Origin: Branchiostoma floridae
Lineage: Eukaryota > Chordata > Leptocardii > Amphioxiformes > Branchiostomatidae
DNA length: 64,000 nt
Assembly: GCF_000003815.2 (NCBI RefSeq)
Contig: NC_049992.1
Location: 9,088,759-9,152,758, forward strand
Reading direction: 5' to 3'
In this document: piece by piece, positions 1 to 11,512 of the stretch
Layout: every line of letters starts with the position of its first letter
Position numbering within the stretch: position 1 is the stretch's first letter
Program-made: the position numbers and the translations under genes
The notes under the pieces: model-generated
The model's database searches: none
The model's input: the letters and a program-made list of their open reading frames with translations, nothing else
What the model was told of the DNA's origin: nothing

Positions 1-160
1 CTCTTTTTTGCATTGAAACATTGTGTTTTCTCAGGTGCGCGTGATAAAATAAATGAAATACAACACTGTGTATTCCCTCCAGCCTTTGGGCAATCCGACT
101 TGCAAGGGGGCTGGGACCGAGGGTGATGCATAGTGTTGTACTCTACATGTATAAAACCTC
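1..160. repeat. Dispersed repeat, copy 1 (others at 17581-17760 and 35083-35150)
   Basis: Three copies share TTTTGCATT, then an ATGTG-like word, then TATGACATAAATGAAATACA and a GTGTAT end. They look like ends of one interspersed repeat family. No coding part is visible. Confidence 0.45.
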
Positions 161-294
161 CCTGGTGATTTTGGTGGGCAAATAAATTGATAGCTTTCAT
201 TTTCTTATTTTCCCAAACTACATTCATTGCAATACGACTGTGATGAACTGGGAGGGGGAAAAGACACTAAGCAAAACTCTGATTGATTACTAAC

Positions 295-3200
295 CCTCCT
301 AGTTGAGGTACTTTTGGAACTCTGTTCATGTCCAGAAGCTCTTCCACTGCCTGGTGAAACTCCGTGCACTTCTGAGCTAGGGCCCTTCCAGGCTGCAGCA
401 GGGAAAATCTGCAAGGAAAAGTATCAATAACTTATCACTGTAAAAACATTTTTAGTCTTTCGTGTTGCTGTTTCTATGGTAAGTTTAGAATTCTGTAAAG
501 ACGTGTATGTAAATAAAACTGGGTTAAGTACCACGAAATAAATAATACAACTATAAGGCCACACCAATTTTATTTCTTGTTTCTTGGATTTCCTGACCCT
601 ATTTTTTCCTATTTGAAAAAAAACAAACTTTTCAAATTGATGGCCACACCTCTTGTTGGCAAAATTTCATTGCCTCTCCTTCTCAAATCAACTATAGGCC
701 TCAAATTCCAGTGGATGTACGTGCCTATTTTGGACGGTACCTTTTTCATTTTTCTTCAAACTTTGAACTTTGCTCTCAGTGACTCTCTAAATGGTGAAAT
801 GTTATTATGTCTGTTGTGTAACTTGAGTAAGCCCCTCAATCTCTCCTACCCCCACCTTTTTGCAAAAGTTACTTTTAATTTTTTTTCTGACCGACCCAAT
901 TTTTTTCCGAATAAATCTGAGAAACAACAAATAAAATTGGTGTGGACCAAGGTTGCTATTTCTTCAATTACACTTGGCCAATAACTGCAATCTTAGTATG
1001 TGATATATCAGCAGAAACAATCTGATCGAATACTGACCAATCAAGACGGATAGACAATTCAATGTACACAAACCATGACGAACCTGGCATTTTCTCCAGC
1101 CTCTCTCTGTACAAACCCATTGATCTGTAAAGTGTTCTGCATGTTGTCAAACCCACCAAAAAACTTTCCTACAAAAAGAAATAATTATGCTGGTTACAAT
1201 ACAACAACTTCAACTAGTGTAGAGTTAAACACACAAAAAGAGATGTTAAAGAGGTCATTTCTACCTGCTGCCCTGTCTGACAAGTCAGTATCGGTGAAGA
1301 CCTGGGCTCGAGACTTGATCTCATCAGCCGTCATACTCATGATCTGGGGTACCTGGCTCAGGCCTCTGTGGAGGGGGAAAAATTGAAAAAAGGATAACCT
1401 CTTTTACTACTGAAGATACATTATCTTTCATATTATACTGAAATTATTTACCAGCTCTCCAACATATTAGTATTAGTTTCATTGATTAATTTAGTAAATC
1501 TAGAACAATTACTTGTACAATGTTAGACAGCAGCTTGGAGAAAAGTAATATAATGAAATTGACTTACTTGAAAAGAGCCACCAGCATTGCAAATGGTGCT
1601 TTGTACGCCTGTAAACATTAATATTAGCGGATTCAATTACCCATGTTAGGAATATACATGTATGATGGTCTAAATCATATGAAATCCCTATGTATCATCT
1701 ATTATAGTATTAATGTATGTATGTGCATTACTCTGAGCTGTACACAATCTTTTGATAATGTATATCAGTACGGTCTATGAAAAAGTTCCCAGGACGCTGA
1801 TCTATGCAATCTTACAATAACAGTTACTAATAAATACAATGACAGCCCTTCACAAACACTCACTGTCAATAGTACAATCTAAATGTACTCATCATCAAAA
1901 TTACATTTGTCGTACAAAAATATCCATAAACCATTCACCTTGGGGGTGTAAGACTTTGCAGCCTTCGGAGCTTCTTCCACATCTAAAAGAAACCGTATAT
2001 ATTATAAGGTATAAGACGATGTAAACAAAAGGAAAAGATATGTATTCAGAAACACAAGTTTGTAAATTTGTCTATGTTTGTATCAGTTTAATTTTGTGGT
2101 AGGAGTATAAAGAAGGCATTTGCTGACTTTCAGCTGTGCAGTTGAAACAATGATATCACAACGCAAGGCACATAACATGTTAACTGGGTCATGATTTAAA
2201 AAACAAACATAAAGAGTTAAAACAAAACGAATATTTCAAGATTCACAGTACTTAAGAAAGGCATTAGCAATAAAATAAATCTCGACGAGTACAATCCAAT
2301 TCATTCTTAAGCACTAAGCAAGGAGTCAAATGATTGTACTTATAATCAATTGCACGGACTACTTGCCAGTGAATTTCGCGAAATTATCCGGCTGGTGCAA
2401 TAATGAGTTATGAAGCTAGACTGCACCAGTTTGGGATTTGGGGACTCCATGTACATGTAGTTAACAGAAGTGTGCTTTAATCAGTTGTGCAATTAACTGG
2501 CATCTACTGTAATAGATTATGGGCACCTACTGTATCATTAACAAGCTGAAAGACAAGATAAATGATGAGACCTTGGATATTGTGATGTCTTCTGGCTCTT
2601 CCCTGATGTAACCTGTCACAACACGGCTGACACAGTACCAGCCCTCCTTCACACTGGATGTACAATTAAGTAAGGTAAATAAGCGAGAACATGAGTTCAC
2701 ACATTGTACCTCTATGAAATATTTGGAGATTTTGAAAGAAAAAATTATTCAAATTTGTAAAATCCATTCATGGTAATGTTTATGTCATCATTATTTAGTT
2801 AGTACAAAAAAAGTTAAGTCTTTATGATGAATCAATCCAATGATATAGTGAAAACATGCACTGCTGTTTTAGAAGGTATCATTGCAATGCTACAGCTACA
2901 CATGTAATACACACATTTGAGTGTGCATCACTGCAACTATGAAGTTGCAAGAGAATGCTTCATTGCAATAATAAGTTACAGGAGAGTGCACCATTGCAAC
3001 TAAGAAGCTGCAATATTCTAAGGTAAAAATATTGTGAGGCTCTGCTTGTTCTGGTTGATACAATAATCCTTTGACTATTTGTGTGACTTCTTCATGATAT
3101 AGGGAGGAACAGCATTCTTGTACAGCTTGACTTTCTTTTGGTAGACATCCACAATGTTTTGCAGACATCCACAATGTGTTGCAGGAGAAGATACATGTAC

Positions 3201-6200
3201 ACAAGTATAGATCCTCGTGATTGCTTGGGTCAACCATGGCATCGGAAGTGAGTGTGGAATCGTTGTCACCTCTGCCGCCGCCATCTTGAATCAATCTTGA
3301 CCTTCGTTTTTTACAAATCATACTAACTTACTTATTTACTTTGGTTGAGTTCCTACCCACCTACCCAATACGTTTTTATCATTAACATCCATCCAAAGCT
3401 TCTTTTGAGTTGAATGGAAATAAACACAGCAACATACAAGCAAACGGCGAACCAAGCAGTAGGACATACTGTAAAAACACTGAAGTCCTCTGGTTAAACA
3501 CAAACAAGCCAGTCGTCTCTTGTACGAGTAATTAGTTGTGACCTTACATGTGCCTTCCCAGGTCATTGAGTGAACTTTCACCTTTCTGACGTCAGTTGTT
3601 CAACTTTGACATTTTGCCTCAAGTAAAGTTAAGAGACAGGTTAACCGGTTAGACTGCATTTACAGACATTACTGACTGACAGATCAGCACTGTAAGCTTG
3701 AAAAGTTCTAACATTGTCTCGCAGGTGGGAATATTTTACTGTACAGATTTTAGGTGAAGGGATGAAGCTGTCTTCTGTCGCTATGAACAGGGTTGAAAAG
3801 CTACATAGAAGGTTATTACACGTATATACACATTCAAATTTTAGACAGCATGCACGAATGTTTCCTGAAGATTATATGCAAAACAAACAAAATAGTGTTC
3901 TACACTTACTGACAGAAGACATTAGCCTAAATGAATTCAATTGGTGGGTTAAGTCATAGATGTTGTAGTCCAGCTACATGTATGTCTTATAGTTTGGGCG
4001 AAAAGACATGAGCGCAAAACAACGTAGTATTAGAGCCGAGTAATGTCGCATTGGAGCCACTAGGGTTAATTATGTACCCGTTGTTCGTACGTCGTAGTTG
4101 GAGGAAGTACGTCGTAAATGAATTTTGTTTGGAAAAGAAAGCCACACTGTGACTGTGATGTGTAGTCCCAGCGAAAATAAATGCACATAGATAAAATAAA
4201 ATAGATGTACAGTAAGCAATTATCCGCAGCGTTACACGACTTTATTGCAAAGCTTTTGAATTCCCTGTCTGGCTCATAGAATATATTACTTACTAGATCT
4301 TTGTATTTTCCACAGATTCACAACAACAATAGTACATAGAACAGACAATAGACAAAAATACATCGACATGGAGTCTAAACCCGCTCTTCTCGCAGTCTGC
4401 TTAGCTGTGGTTTCCGTGTTCATCACCCAACATGGACGGGTTAGAGGACAACTCCCCCCACCTGTGTGTCAGACCTGGAACTCAACAACTGTGGTGTGTA
4501 CAGGGGATAGGTGGGAGGGTGATCCAACCCACGCGCGTCTAACGCATGTACCACCCGGCATCTCTGAGTCTGTCATCACGGTGGATCTCAGTTGGAACAA
4601 CATTACTGAAATGTACAACAATTGTTTCAGTGGGTTAAGATACCTAAAATCCTTAGAACTGTCTTATCAAAATCTGCATACAATCGAAGTCGGCACGTTC
4701 GCTGGGCTGGAGAATTTAGAACGACTTAATATATACGTGGATCGATGGAGAATGGTACCCCAGTATTCTCTTCAAAATGGACTTTTTCGAGATCTGCGAA
4801 ATCTGAACTATCTGACCGTGCTGACTTACACAGGTACAGTCAGTACGGGGGTGTTCACGGGACTATCTAACCTGAGGCATTTAGAACTCAGTGTGAAAAA
4901 TATCACAGATTTACCAGATCACATTTTTGATTCTTTGACTTTATTGGAAAGTCTGAAGATAGAGGAACTCGACAGTACTATAAAAGAGGACCAAAATACC
5001 ACCAATAGAAGAGTCCACAGCGGAAGTGGGCTGTTACAACGACGCCAGCTGTGGGCACCGCTGCATAACCTTAAGAAATTGAGTCTTCATTCACCAAGAC
5101 GAAGTGACGTCTACTTTGGGCCTGCATTTAGAAATCTGTATAACTTAGAGACTATAGAAATATATCCACATGACTATTCCCTCAATGTTCAAATGTTTCG
5201 GCCGTTGTTACTTACTCTGAAACATCTACGCCTTGGCGGCCAAACACATTTGGTAGAGCCCGGCCTTCTAAAGTCACTCCCACATCTGCAGACGTTGTAC
5301 GTCAACCTAGGTCCAGACATTATGGACGTTTTGTCCGAACTCCGACACACGCAGATTCAGGAGCTGGCATTTGACATGTTGGAATCCAGAATAGACAATA
5401 TAACATCTGATACACTAGCGGGAATAAAAGGTCTGAAATACTTAAAAACTTTGCTTTTAGGTATTAGCCACATTGACATCATACAAACTGATGCCTTTGC
5501 GGGTTTGTCACACTTACAAAGGCTGGACTTGACCTTTGGCGGCGGGTCGGATTGGAGCGACTTAAAGATACAAAACATGGCTTTCAGTGGACTGAACTCA
5601 CTCACTCATCTTGACTTAACATATAACCAACTTTCTACTTTACCAGTGGGCATGTGTAAAGGACTGACCTCTCTTACTCATCTTGACTTGACACGAAACA
5701 AAATTTCTACTTTACCAACGGGTATGTTTGAAGGACTTACCTCTCTCACTCATCTTGACTTGTCATATAACCAACTTTCTACTTTACCAGCAGGCATGTT
5801 TGAAGGACTGACCTCCCTTACTCATCTTAACTTGAGCCACAACAACCTGAAAACCTACCAAGCTCAGATTTCAGACACCTTGGACTATCTTGATCTCAGT
5901 TACAATAACCTTCAAACACTATGTGCCTCCAAAGCTTTAAAAACCGTGAATCATCTGAACTTGAGTCATAATGCACTGACAAATTACGTTCACAGTTGTC
6001 TACCTTGGAATACTACTGAGCTTGATTTGCAGCACAACAAAATTTCAAAGATCATTGAATCATTCCCGAGTATTTACTGCATTAGGGAAAGATTTCGGGA
6101 CCCTAAACTTTCTACATTCAAATTCAAATCATCTAGTAACAAGACATATGCATGTGAGCCATCTTTAGAAACACTTCGGCTGGATAACAATGAATTAAGG

Positions 6201-9200
6201 GAATTTTGGAAATCACCGATCATGAACTTCCCAAACCTAAAAACTTTGACTGTTTCTCACAACTACATTCAGCGTATAGCAACAAAACAACTCTCTGGCC
6301 TGGTGCTGAACCGGTTGGAGCATCTAGACCTCAGTCATAACGAGATCAGCACCATTATGCCATCCGCCTTCCGTGGACTATCTCAGCTGAGAGTCCTAGA
6401 TCTCAGATACAACCATATACAAAACCTAGGAGAGAAAATATTTGAAGATTTGGGCAACATGAAACAGTTAAACCTGGCATTCAATTGGATATCTGTGATA
6501 GGGGACGCCTTTCACCGTCTGTATGGATTAAAGGACTTGGATATGAGTGGAAATAAGCTAGCTGTTTTGAATCAAACAGCACTGAGCCCTGTTGTCAACC
6601 GGCTGGAGAAGCTGAACCTCGCAGACAATCCGTTTCTGTGTGATTGTAACTTACTGTGGTTTGTTGAGTGGGCCAATGATAAATACGACAGGGTACCAAA
6701 CTTCTACAACCCTTATCCTGACATCGGTCGAGGCTACAAGTGTACTCGTCCCACACAACTGCGCGGACAACGTTTGATAGACGGGTTGATCCAGAAACAA
6801 CAATCCAATGACGGACAGAATCCATCAGAACAAACATTCTTTAATACAATCTGTAGTCATGGATTCCAACCCAGCCGACTCCTGGCTTGTGTGCTCGCCT
6901 CTTCCGGCATTTTTGTTGCCATGATTACCATTTTCTTGTTCGACTACAACATAGGCCGTGTTCAGTACTACCTGTGGCAGTTGGCCAAGTGGAGGAGACC
7001 AAAGATTGGCGAAGTAGAGAACCAACAGCTACCCAGATACACGCACGATGCTTTTATTGCCTACAACAACCAGGACGTCATGTGGGTTGTAGATGAAGCA
7101 ATAGTGAATCTGGAACCTGACTACAGTCTGGTCATACACGAAAGGGATTTTGCAGTCGGTGCTCCTATTGTGGAGAACATCGCAGATGCCGTGGAAAACA
7201 GCCGGAGAACTATCTGCCTCATCACCAGGAACTTCCTGAAGAGTAAGTGGTGTGAGTACGAGTTCCAAATGGCCCAGTACAATATGTTTGAGGAGGGGGG
7301 AGGGAGGCGTCTCATCCTGGTGTTTCTGGAGAGGATTCCTGACAGGATGCTGAAACGGTTCCACCATCTGAACGCCGTAATGAAGAGGGACACGTACCTG
7401 ACGTGGCCGGATGACGTGCGGAAAAGGCCGCTGTTCTGGGGGCGACTGCGAGAGGCTCTGGGCGTTCCTCTACCCCGGAACCCAGAGCCTCAGCAGCAGG
7501 CACAAGATCCCGAACAAAACATCCCTGAACAGCTTGTACAAGATCAAAGACGGAACATTCCGGAACAACAAGCTCTTGGCCAGAACATTCAGGAACAGCA
7601 GGTATACTATCTGGAAAACAACATTCTGGAACAGCAAGAACATGCTCCAATCAGGAACATTGTGGAGGTGCAGGTACATGGCCCCATGCAGAACATTCCG
7701 GAACAACAGGCACAGGACCGGAACATTCCAGAACAGGACGATGAAATGTTATTACCAGAGCCAGATGACCTGTGGTTTGGAGATGGGGATGACGTTCCTC
7801 TCCTACCACTGTAGCTTCTTCCTTGTTCTGAAGCAACGTTGAACTTTAGTTTCCAGCACAAAATTGAGCAGTGGATCGTAAATTGTAGAAAGTTGATGGC
7901 AACCCCCGTTTCTGTTAAGGCATGGTTGCAAAGCCCTGATGGAAATGATTTACCATAGTGCAGTTCTTTTTTTGGGATCCACGACATATCGTTAAATTGT
8001 TCACGTCACACAGCTTGTTCTGCAGCAAAGTAGAACTGGGATTTCCAAGACAAAATTGGACATATCCAAATTTTTGACCAACCAACTCCAGTCGCTGTAA
8101 AGGAAAGAGTAATCCATTCCTTCTGTGACGTCGTGTTATGCAGATAGAACAAGTGACTGTAGATCCAGCCTTGTTGTGCTTTTACATGTAGTTGCTCCCT
8201 AAATTGCGGAAGCTGACAACAAGGCTGGCTTCCAGGCTACCAGGCTACCAGAGGCAAACGTCTGCTTGGAGAGAACTGATGGCTTGGGTATCTAGTCTCC
8301 TTCGCAAACTTACGGAGCAGTGGCATTTATTGGGGGGGGGGGGGGCGTCAAGATACCATCTATCGGAATGGGCCCCTTCAGAGATCAGCTGTCAAAAGTT
8401 GTAGGGGCCACCAATCCGTCTTGAGATGAAATAGACACTATTCAATTAATTTTCAAACGTGCAGTGATATACCAGCCTGAAGAAACTATTCACAGATAAA
8501 AACAATCTGCTTCATAACTTAATATAATATTTAATGTAACATGTCAAAGATGAGAGCCAAGGCCCATACCTGGGCACAGTACTTTGTGGCATTCTCTGCT
8601 TCACAGTCGTCACATGGTCTGGGCCTGGTCTGTCTCCTTCTCCCACCATTTCTTTTGTTGTTGTTTCCTCTGGCTCCTACTGCATTCCCACCCTGTTCAG
8701 CGGGACCAGCACTGCCTGGACCATCGTTAACGGGCCCATCACCTGGCCCTGGGGCTAGCCAAGTGTGAGATAAAAAATCAAATGTATTTGTAATGGTTCT
8801 CCCAAGAATTCTGCAGCATAGTGGAGGGGCTGACAAAAATAACCCGAACCAACACGCTGCGCTTTTCATCAAGCCAAGTGTGAGATAAAAAACTAAATGT
8901 AATTGCAATCATGAATGTCTAAACTTGATACAACATTGATTGACAGTGAAATAAGAGCAACTTCAGACATAAGTGGTTTGAAACCTCACTGCAATTGGAA
9001 ATAGTAACAGTAATATTTGACACCTTAAAACATTTTAAAAATGATTCACTACAAAGTAGCAAAAAATCACTACAAGTTGTTTGCTTTACAGATTCCTAAG
9101 TCGCAAATATGGCAAATGTCCAAATTTCCCCAGTTCTTGCAATGTTTTCTAACACTAGTGAATTGATCACTTCACATACATGTATGTTGTCTTCTACTTT

Positions 9201-11512
9201 TTTTAACCATTATTTCAAGTACAAACTCAAAGATGAAACTTTTGCTTATCTATGTGCTGAGAACTTAAAGAACTACATCATCAAATGAATTTACAATTTA
9301 ACACACCATTTGGATCCCTAAAGCCCAGCTTGACTGCATGACGGTGCACAAACGATGCCAGGGGGTCTCTCCTGTGGAGGTCAATGTTCTGAAACTCCTC
9401 CTGGAGCTCTTGTAACGCTGTCCGTGTGAACTCGCTCATGTGAACAGGCTTCCGACCATTGGTCTGCAGACATGTCCACAGGTCCTGTAATGTAGGCAGG
9501 TGCGGTGGCTGGTGTCTCTCAAAACTTTGGAAAAAGGACAAGAATATTGATTGTCTCAAGCATGTACATGTCATACCTATTTGCAATTTCTACAAAAACC
9601 TGATACAGCACAACAGTGTGTAGCAGAATAAAATCAATTTGAATCAATAATATGCTAAAACTTTCAGCAAAGCAGTAAAGTTATTGGTTGTTTCAGGTCA
9701 AGTACAGGCCATATGATGAATAAAACACAAAACATTATTGACTGCATCACCAACTGCCTATCATTTATGGAATTCAATGTTAGAAAATTTTGGTTGAATT
9801 TGTGCTATTAGAGTTACTTAAACTAAAGCATGGATGCTGTAATGGCATGTGTGGAAATCAAAGTTTATAATATTTTACAGCAACATCCATATCATAGCGT
9901 TTGAACTTCCAGAAATGTAAAACTGCCCATTTCACCTAACTTCTCACCACAGCATGATAGGCATGTGCTTCTTTCCATGCCTTGCTTGATCATTCTGCTC
10001 CCTTGTAATGTTCTCCCTAGAAAAAATCTGATACATATAGACTCACCTATTGCTATTGAAGAGCACCCCAAGTGCTGCGACCCTGTTCAGGATAAACTGG
10101 TGGGTCCAGCATCGAAAAAATCCCTGTACACATATATTGATCTATTACCGTCGCCTTATGTTGTACCATGTAAAAATGTCGTGCAATAAAGTTCTTTCAT
10201 ATAAAGACAAACCTGTTGCTATTGAAGAGCACCCCGAGTGCCGCGGCCCTGTTCACGATAGACTGGTGAGTCCAGCGCTGTTTCTTCTGGTCCGTTGGGT
10301 TGTTGGCGGCCTCCTGCTCCACAGCGCGGAGTCTGATGTACATGCACGCCGCCCAGAATGGGTTACTACAGCTCTCCAGGATGGTGCCATCTTGAAGATT
10401 GGAGTATGCGACAGACCTTAGGGAGAAATCAAAGTTTGTTTCTTAGTATTCTTCATTGCATTAATAACTGATGGGCAAAAAATATCCTTGTTCACAATCA
10501 TACAGATTAATACTAAGTAACCTCTTTCACAGAGGTCAGAACACATGTGCGGCAACAGGAATTCTTAGTTGATATATGTCAAAGGGTAAGGCCCTGAAAA
10601 AGAAAACAGTCCTTGTTTTGACCATTGTTTCGGTTTGCATAACAATGTCCAGACAGGTTTTGTTTACTTTTTGTGGGCCTTACCCTTTGACATATTACCT
10701 ATAGTAGAATTCTTGTCGCCACACGTACGTTCTGATCTCCGGGAAGGGGGTTATTAAACATACCTGTCTTCATCCAGTAACTGGTTATTGTAGTACAGCT
10801 CATCTAGCTTGCAGTTGATCCGTCTTTTCACTGTCTGAAAAATAACAAAGATCCAAAAATCACCACAACAATGGAATAATTAATGTAGATGTGTAAGGCT
10901 TGTGTTGCATATTCTTAGCCTCTACCAGGCTCCACAGGTCGCTAGAAAAATCGTAAAATTCAGGTAAATAAGACAGAAAACACACCAGACGAGTACAGTT
11001 TGCGACCTAGCCCAAATTCATTATTAACTCCTACTAGTACTAACTTGGCCGAAGTCCCCTTATTCGGCCAGGTGGGAGTCTTCTTGTGGTAGTGAAATCT
11101 TAAAATCCAGCTACAGCAAAATTCTTTTGTGACTCACAAGTTTCCCACCTTTGGAGAGTGCTTTTTTGTCATGTCTTTTGTCAACAACAACAACGTGACC
11201 CCGCCCCCATGGGATTTACCCAGCGTGGTTTCACAAAGTTTGGTCAGCAGAAAGCTTGAGATAACGCCTCATATTAGACAAGAATAAAGTACTAGTTCAA
11301 AGACCCTTGCTTCCTCTGCTTCTTTCCCTTCTACACGATACTAAGGACTGCGAGTTAAAGGTGTTGTATCCATAGAAAATCAGAAATTTATGGTTCCAAG
11401 AAATCTTATTTTGAAGAAAGGGCAAACATAAATTATGGCGCCACATCTAACTCTTCAAGAAAACTTACCTCTCTGACGTGTTTAATGAGAACATCTCCTG
11501 GATTGTCCACAT
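295..11512 (-). CDS. B-box zinc-finger protein, 11 exons, partial at both ends
   Basis: I built this gene from exons 11469-11512, 10764-10834, 10213-10416, 9307-9524, 8570-8754, 2572-2653, 1939-1982, 1568-1608, 1265-1365, 1084-1168 and 295-408. All have GT/AG borders and phases that join without a stop (about 395 aa). The first ~160 residues look helical and are unrecognised. A Gly/Asn/Arg-rich linker follows. The 8570-8754 and 2572-2653 exons together complete a B-box-like zinc finger, CDDC-x8-CAQC-x6-CQPC-x4-H-x6-HH. The C-terminal half is helical (motifs [21 protein letters not shown]). B-boxes bind zinc and usually mediate protein contacts or ubiquitin-ligase work, but no RING is visible here. 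The acceptor at 11513-11514 needs an upstream exon that I could not find. The 3' end may lie left of position 1. The intron 2654-8569 hosts a TLR on the other strand. I do not recognise the family beyond the B-box. Confidence 0.7.
558..948. mobile_element. Inverted-repeat element (MITE-like)
   Basis: GGCCACACCAATTTTATTT at the left end matches, inverted, AAATAAAATTGGTGTGGACC at the right end, extending to about 28 bp. The long open frame inside it on the plus strand has no domain and is taken as chance. It lies in an intron of the B-box gene. Confidence 0.65.
4300..4367 (+). promoter_or_regulatory. Probable 5' UTR splice acceptor of the TLR
   Basis: A pyrimidine-rich tract ending in CACAG (AG at 4314-4315) lies 52 nt before the TLR start codon. 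This is the usual shape of a 3' splice site, so the mRNA probably has a non-coding first exon upstream. A perfect CRE-type site TGACGTCA lies at 3587-3594, but no link to TLR transcription can be shown. Confidence 0.35.
4368..7814 (+). CDS. Toll-like receptor, single coding exon, 1148 aa
   Basis: This is a cell-surface or endosomal pattern-recognition receptor. It has a signal peptide (about residues 1-28), a long leucine-rich repeat ectodomain (~45-750), a C-terminal LRR cap with the CDC-x-C-x-C pattern (~755-830), one membrane helix (~838-860) and a cytoplasmic TIR domain (~890-1030). TIR box 1 is HDAFIAY, box 2 contains RDFAVGAPI and box 3 is LFW. A single cysteine cluster next to the membrane makes it the vertebrate-type rather than the multiple-cluster type. 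The start ATG at 4368 begins a clear signal peptide. An acceptor-like tract ending in AG at 4314-4315 suggests a spliced 5' UTR. Residue 930 in the BB loop is Val where most TLRs have Pro. After the TIR comes an unusual ~115-aa tail with repeated NIPEQ-like units and an acidic end. Three LRRs (5601-5816) are near-identical 72-bp repeats. No ligand can be inferred. Confidence 0.96.
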   Translation: MESKPALLAVCLAVVSVFITQHGRVRGQLPPPVCQTWNSTTVVCTGDRWEGDPTHARLTHVPPGISESVITVDLSWNNITEMYNNCFSGLRYLKSLELSYQNLHTIEVGTFAGLENLERLNIYVDRWRMVPQYSLQNGLFRDLRNLNYLTVLTYTGTVSTGVFTGLSNLRHLELSVKNITDLPDHIFDSLTLLESLKIEELDSTIKEDQNTTNRRVHSGSGLLQRRQLWAPLHNLKKLSLHSPRRSDVYFGPAFRNLYNLETIEIYPHDYSLNVQMFRPLLLTLKHLRLGGQTHLVEPGLLKSLPHLQTLYVNLGPDIMDVLSELRHTQIQELAFDMLESRIDNITSDTLAGIKGLKYLKTLLLGISHIDIIQTDAFAGLSHLQRLDLTFGGGSDWSDLKIQNMAFSGLNSLTHLDLTYNQLSTLPVGMCKGLTSLTHLDLTRNKISTLPTGMFEGLTSLTHLDLSYNQLSTLPAGMFEGLTSLTHLNLSHNNLKTYQAQISDTLDYLDLSYNNLQTLCASKALKTVNHLNLSHNALTNYVHSCLPWNTTELDLQHNKISKIIESFPSIYCIRERFRDPKLSTFKFKSSSNKTYACEPSLETLRLDNNELREFWKSPIMNFPNLKTLTVSHNYIQRIATKQLSGLVLNRLEHLDLSHNEISTIMPSAFRGLSQLRVLDLRYNHIQNLGEKIFEDLGNMKQLNLAFNWISVIGDAFHRLYGLKDLDMSGNKLAVLNQTALSPVVNRLEKLNLADNPFLCDCNLLWFVEWANDKYDRVPNFYNPYPDIGRGYKCTRPTQLRGQRLIDGLIQKQQSNDGQNPSEQTFFNTICSHGFQPSRLLACVLASSGIFVAMITIFLFDYNIGRVQYYLWQLAKWRRPKIGEVENQQLPRYTHDAFIAYNNQDVMWVVDEAIVNLEPDYSLVIHERDFAVGAPIVENIADAVENSRRTICLITRNFLKSKWCEYEFQMAQYNMFEEGGGRRLILVFLERIPDRMLKRFHHLNAVMKRDTYLTWPDDVRKRPLFWGRLREALGVPLPRNPEPQQQAQDPEQNIPEQLVQDQRRNIPEQQALGQNIQEQQVYYLENNILEQQEHAPIRNIVEVQVHGPMQNIPEQQAQDRNIPEQDDEMLLPEPDDLWFGDGDDVPLLPL
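7500..7811 (+). repeat. NIPEQ-type repeats in TLR cytoplasmic tail
   Basis: The coding DNA repeats a core like GGAACATTCCGGAACAACAG at irregular spacing (about 7553, 7583, 7619, 7654, 7691 and 7721). It gives RNIPEQQ, QNIQEQQ, NNILEQQ, RNIVEVQ, QNIPEQQ and RNIPEQD. The tail then becomes acidic ([11 protein letters not shown]) and ends in LLPL. Typical TLRs end shortly after the TIR domain, so this is an added low-complexity extension. Confidence 0.8.
8570..8754 (-). other. Exon with first half of B-box zinc finger
   Basis: The minus-strand exon starts after an acceptor at 8755-8756 and ends at donor 8568-8569. It encodes a Gly/Pro/Asn-rich linker, a basic patch ([11 protein letters not shown]) and then CDDC-x8-CAQ. 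The finger is completed only by splicing in phase 0 to 2572-2653, which begins with the missing Cys ([12 protein letters not shown]). This shared zinc finger is the best evidence that the two exons, 6 kb apart with a TLR between them, belong to one gene. Confidence 0.7.
10574..10695. mobile_element. Short MITE with 21-bp perfect inverted repeats
   Basis: Arms 10574-10594 and 10675-10695 are exact inverted copies containing CAAAGGGTAAGGCCC. The element is about 122 bp and lies in an intron of the B-box gene. Confidence 0.7.

Noticed and set aside
577-984. 135-codon open frame, plus strand
   Set aside because: It lies within an inverted-repeat element, and composition is low in complexity.
3201-3284. 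ATG exon ([13 protein letters not shown]) on the minus strand as first exon of the B-box gene
   Set aside because: It would splice in frame to 2572-2653, but then the zinc finger lacks its first two cysteine pairs. Exon 8570-8754 supplies them in the same phase. It could be an alternative promoter (AAGATGGCGGC start), but this is not supported.
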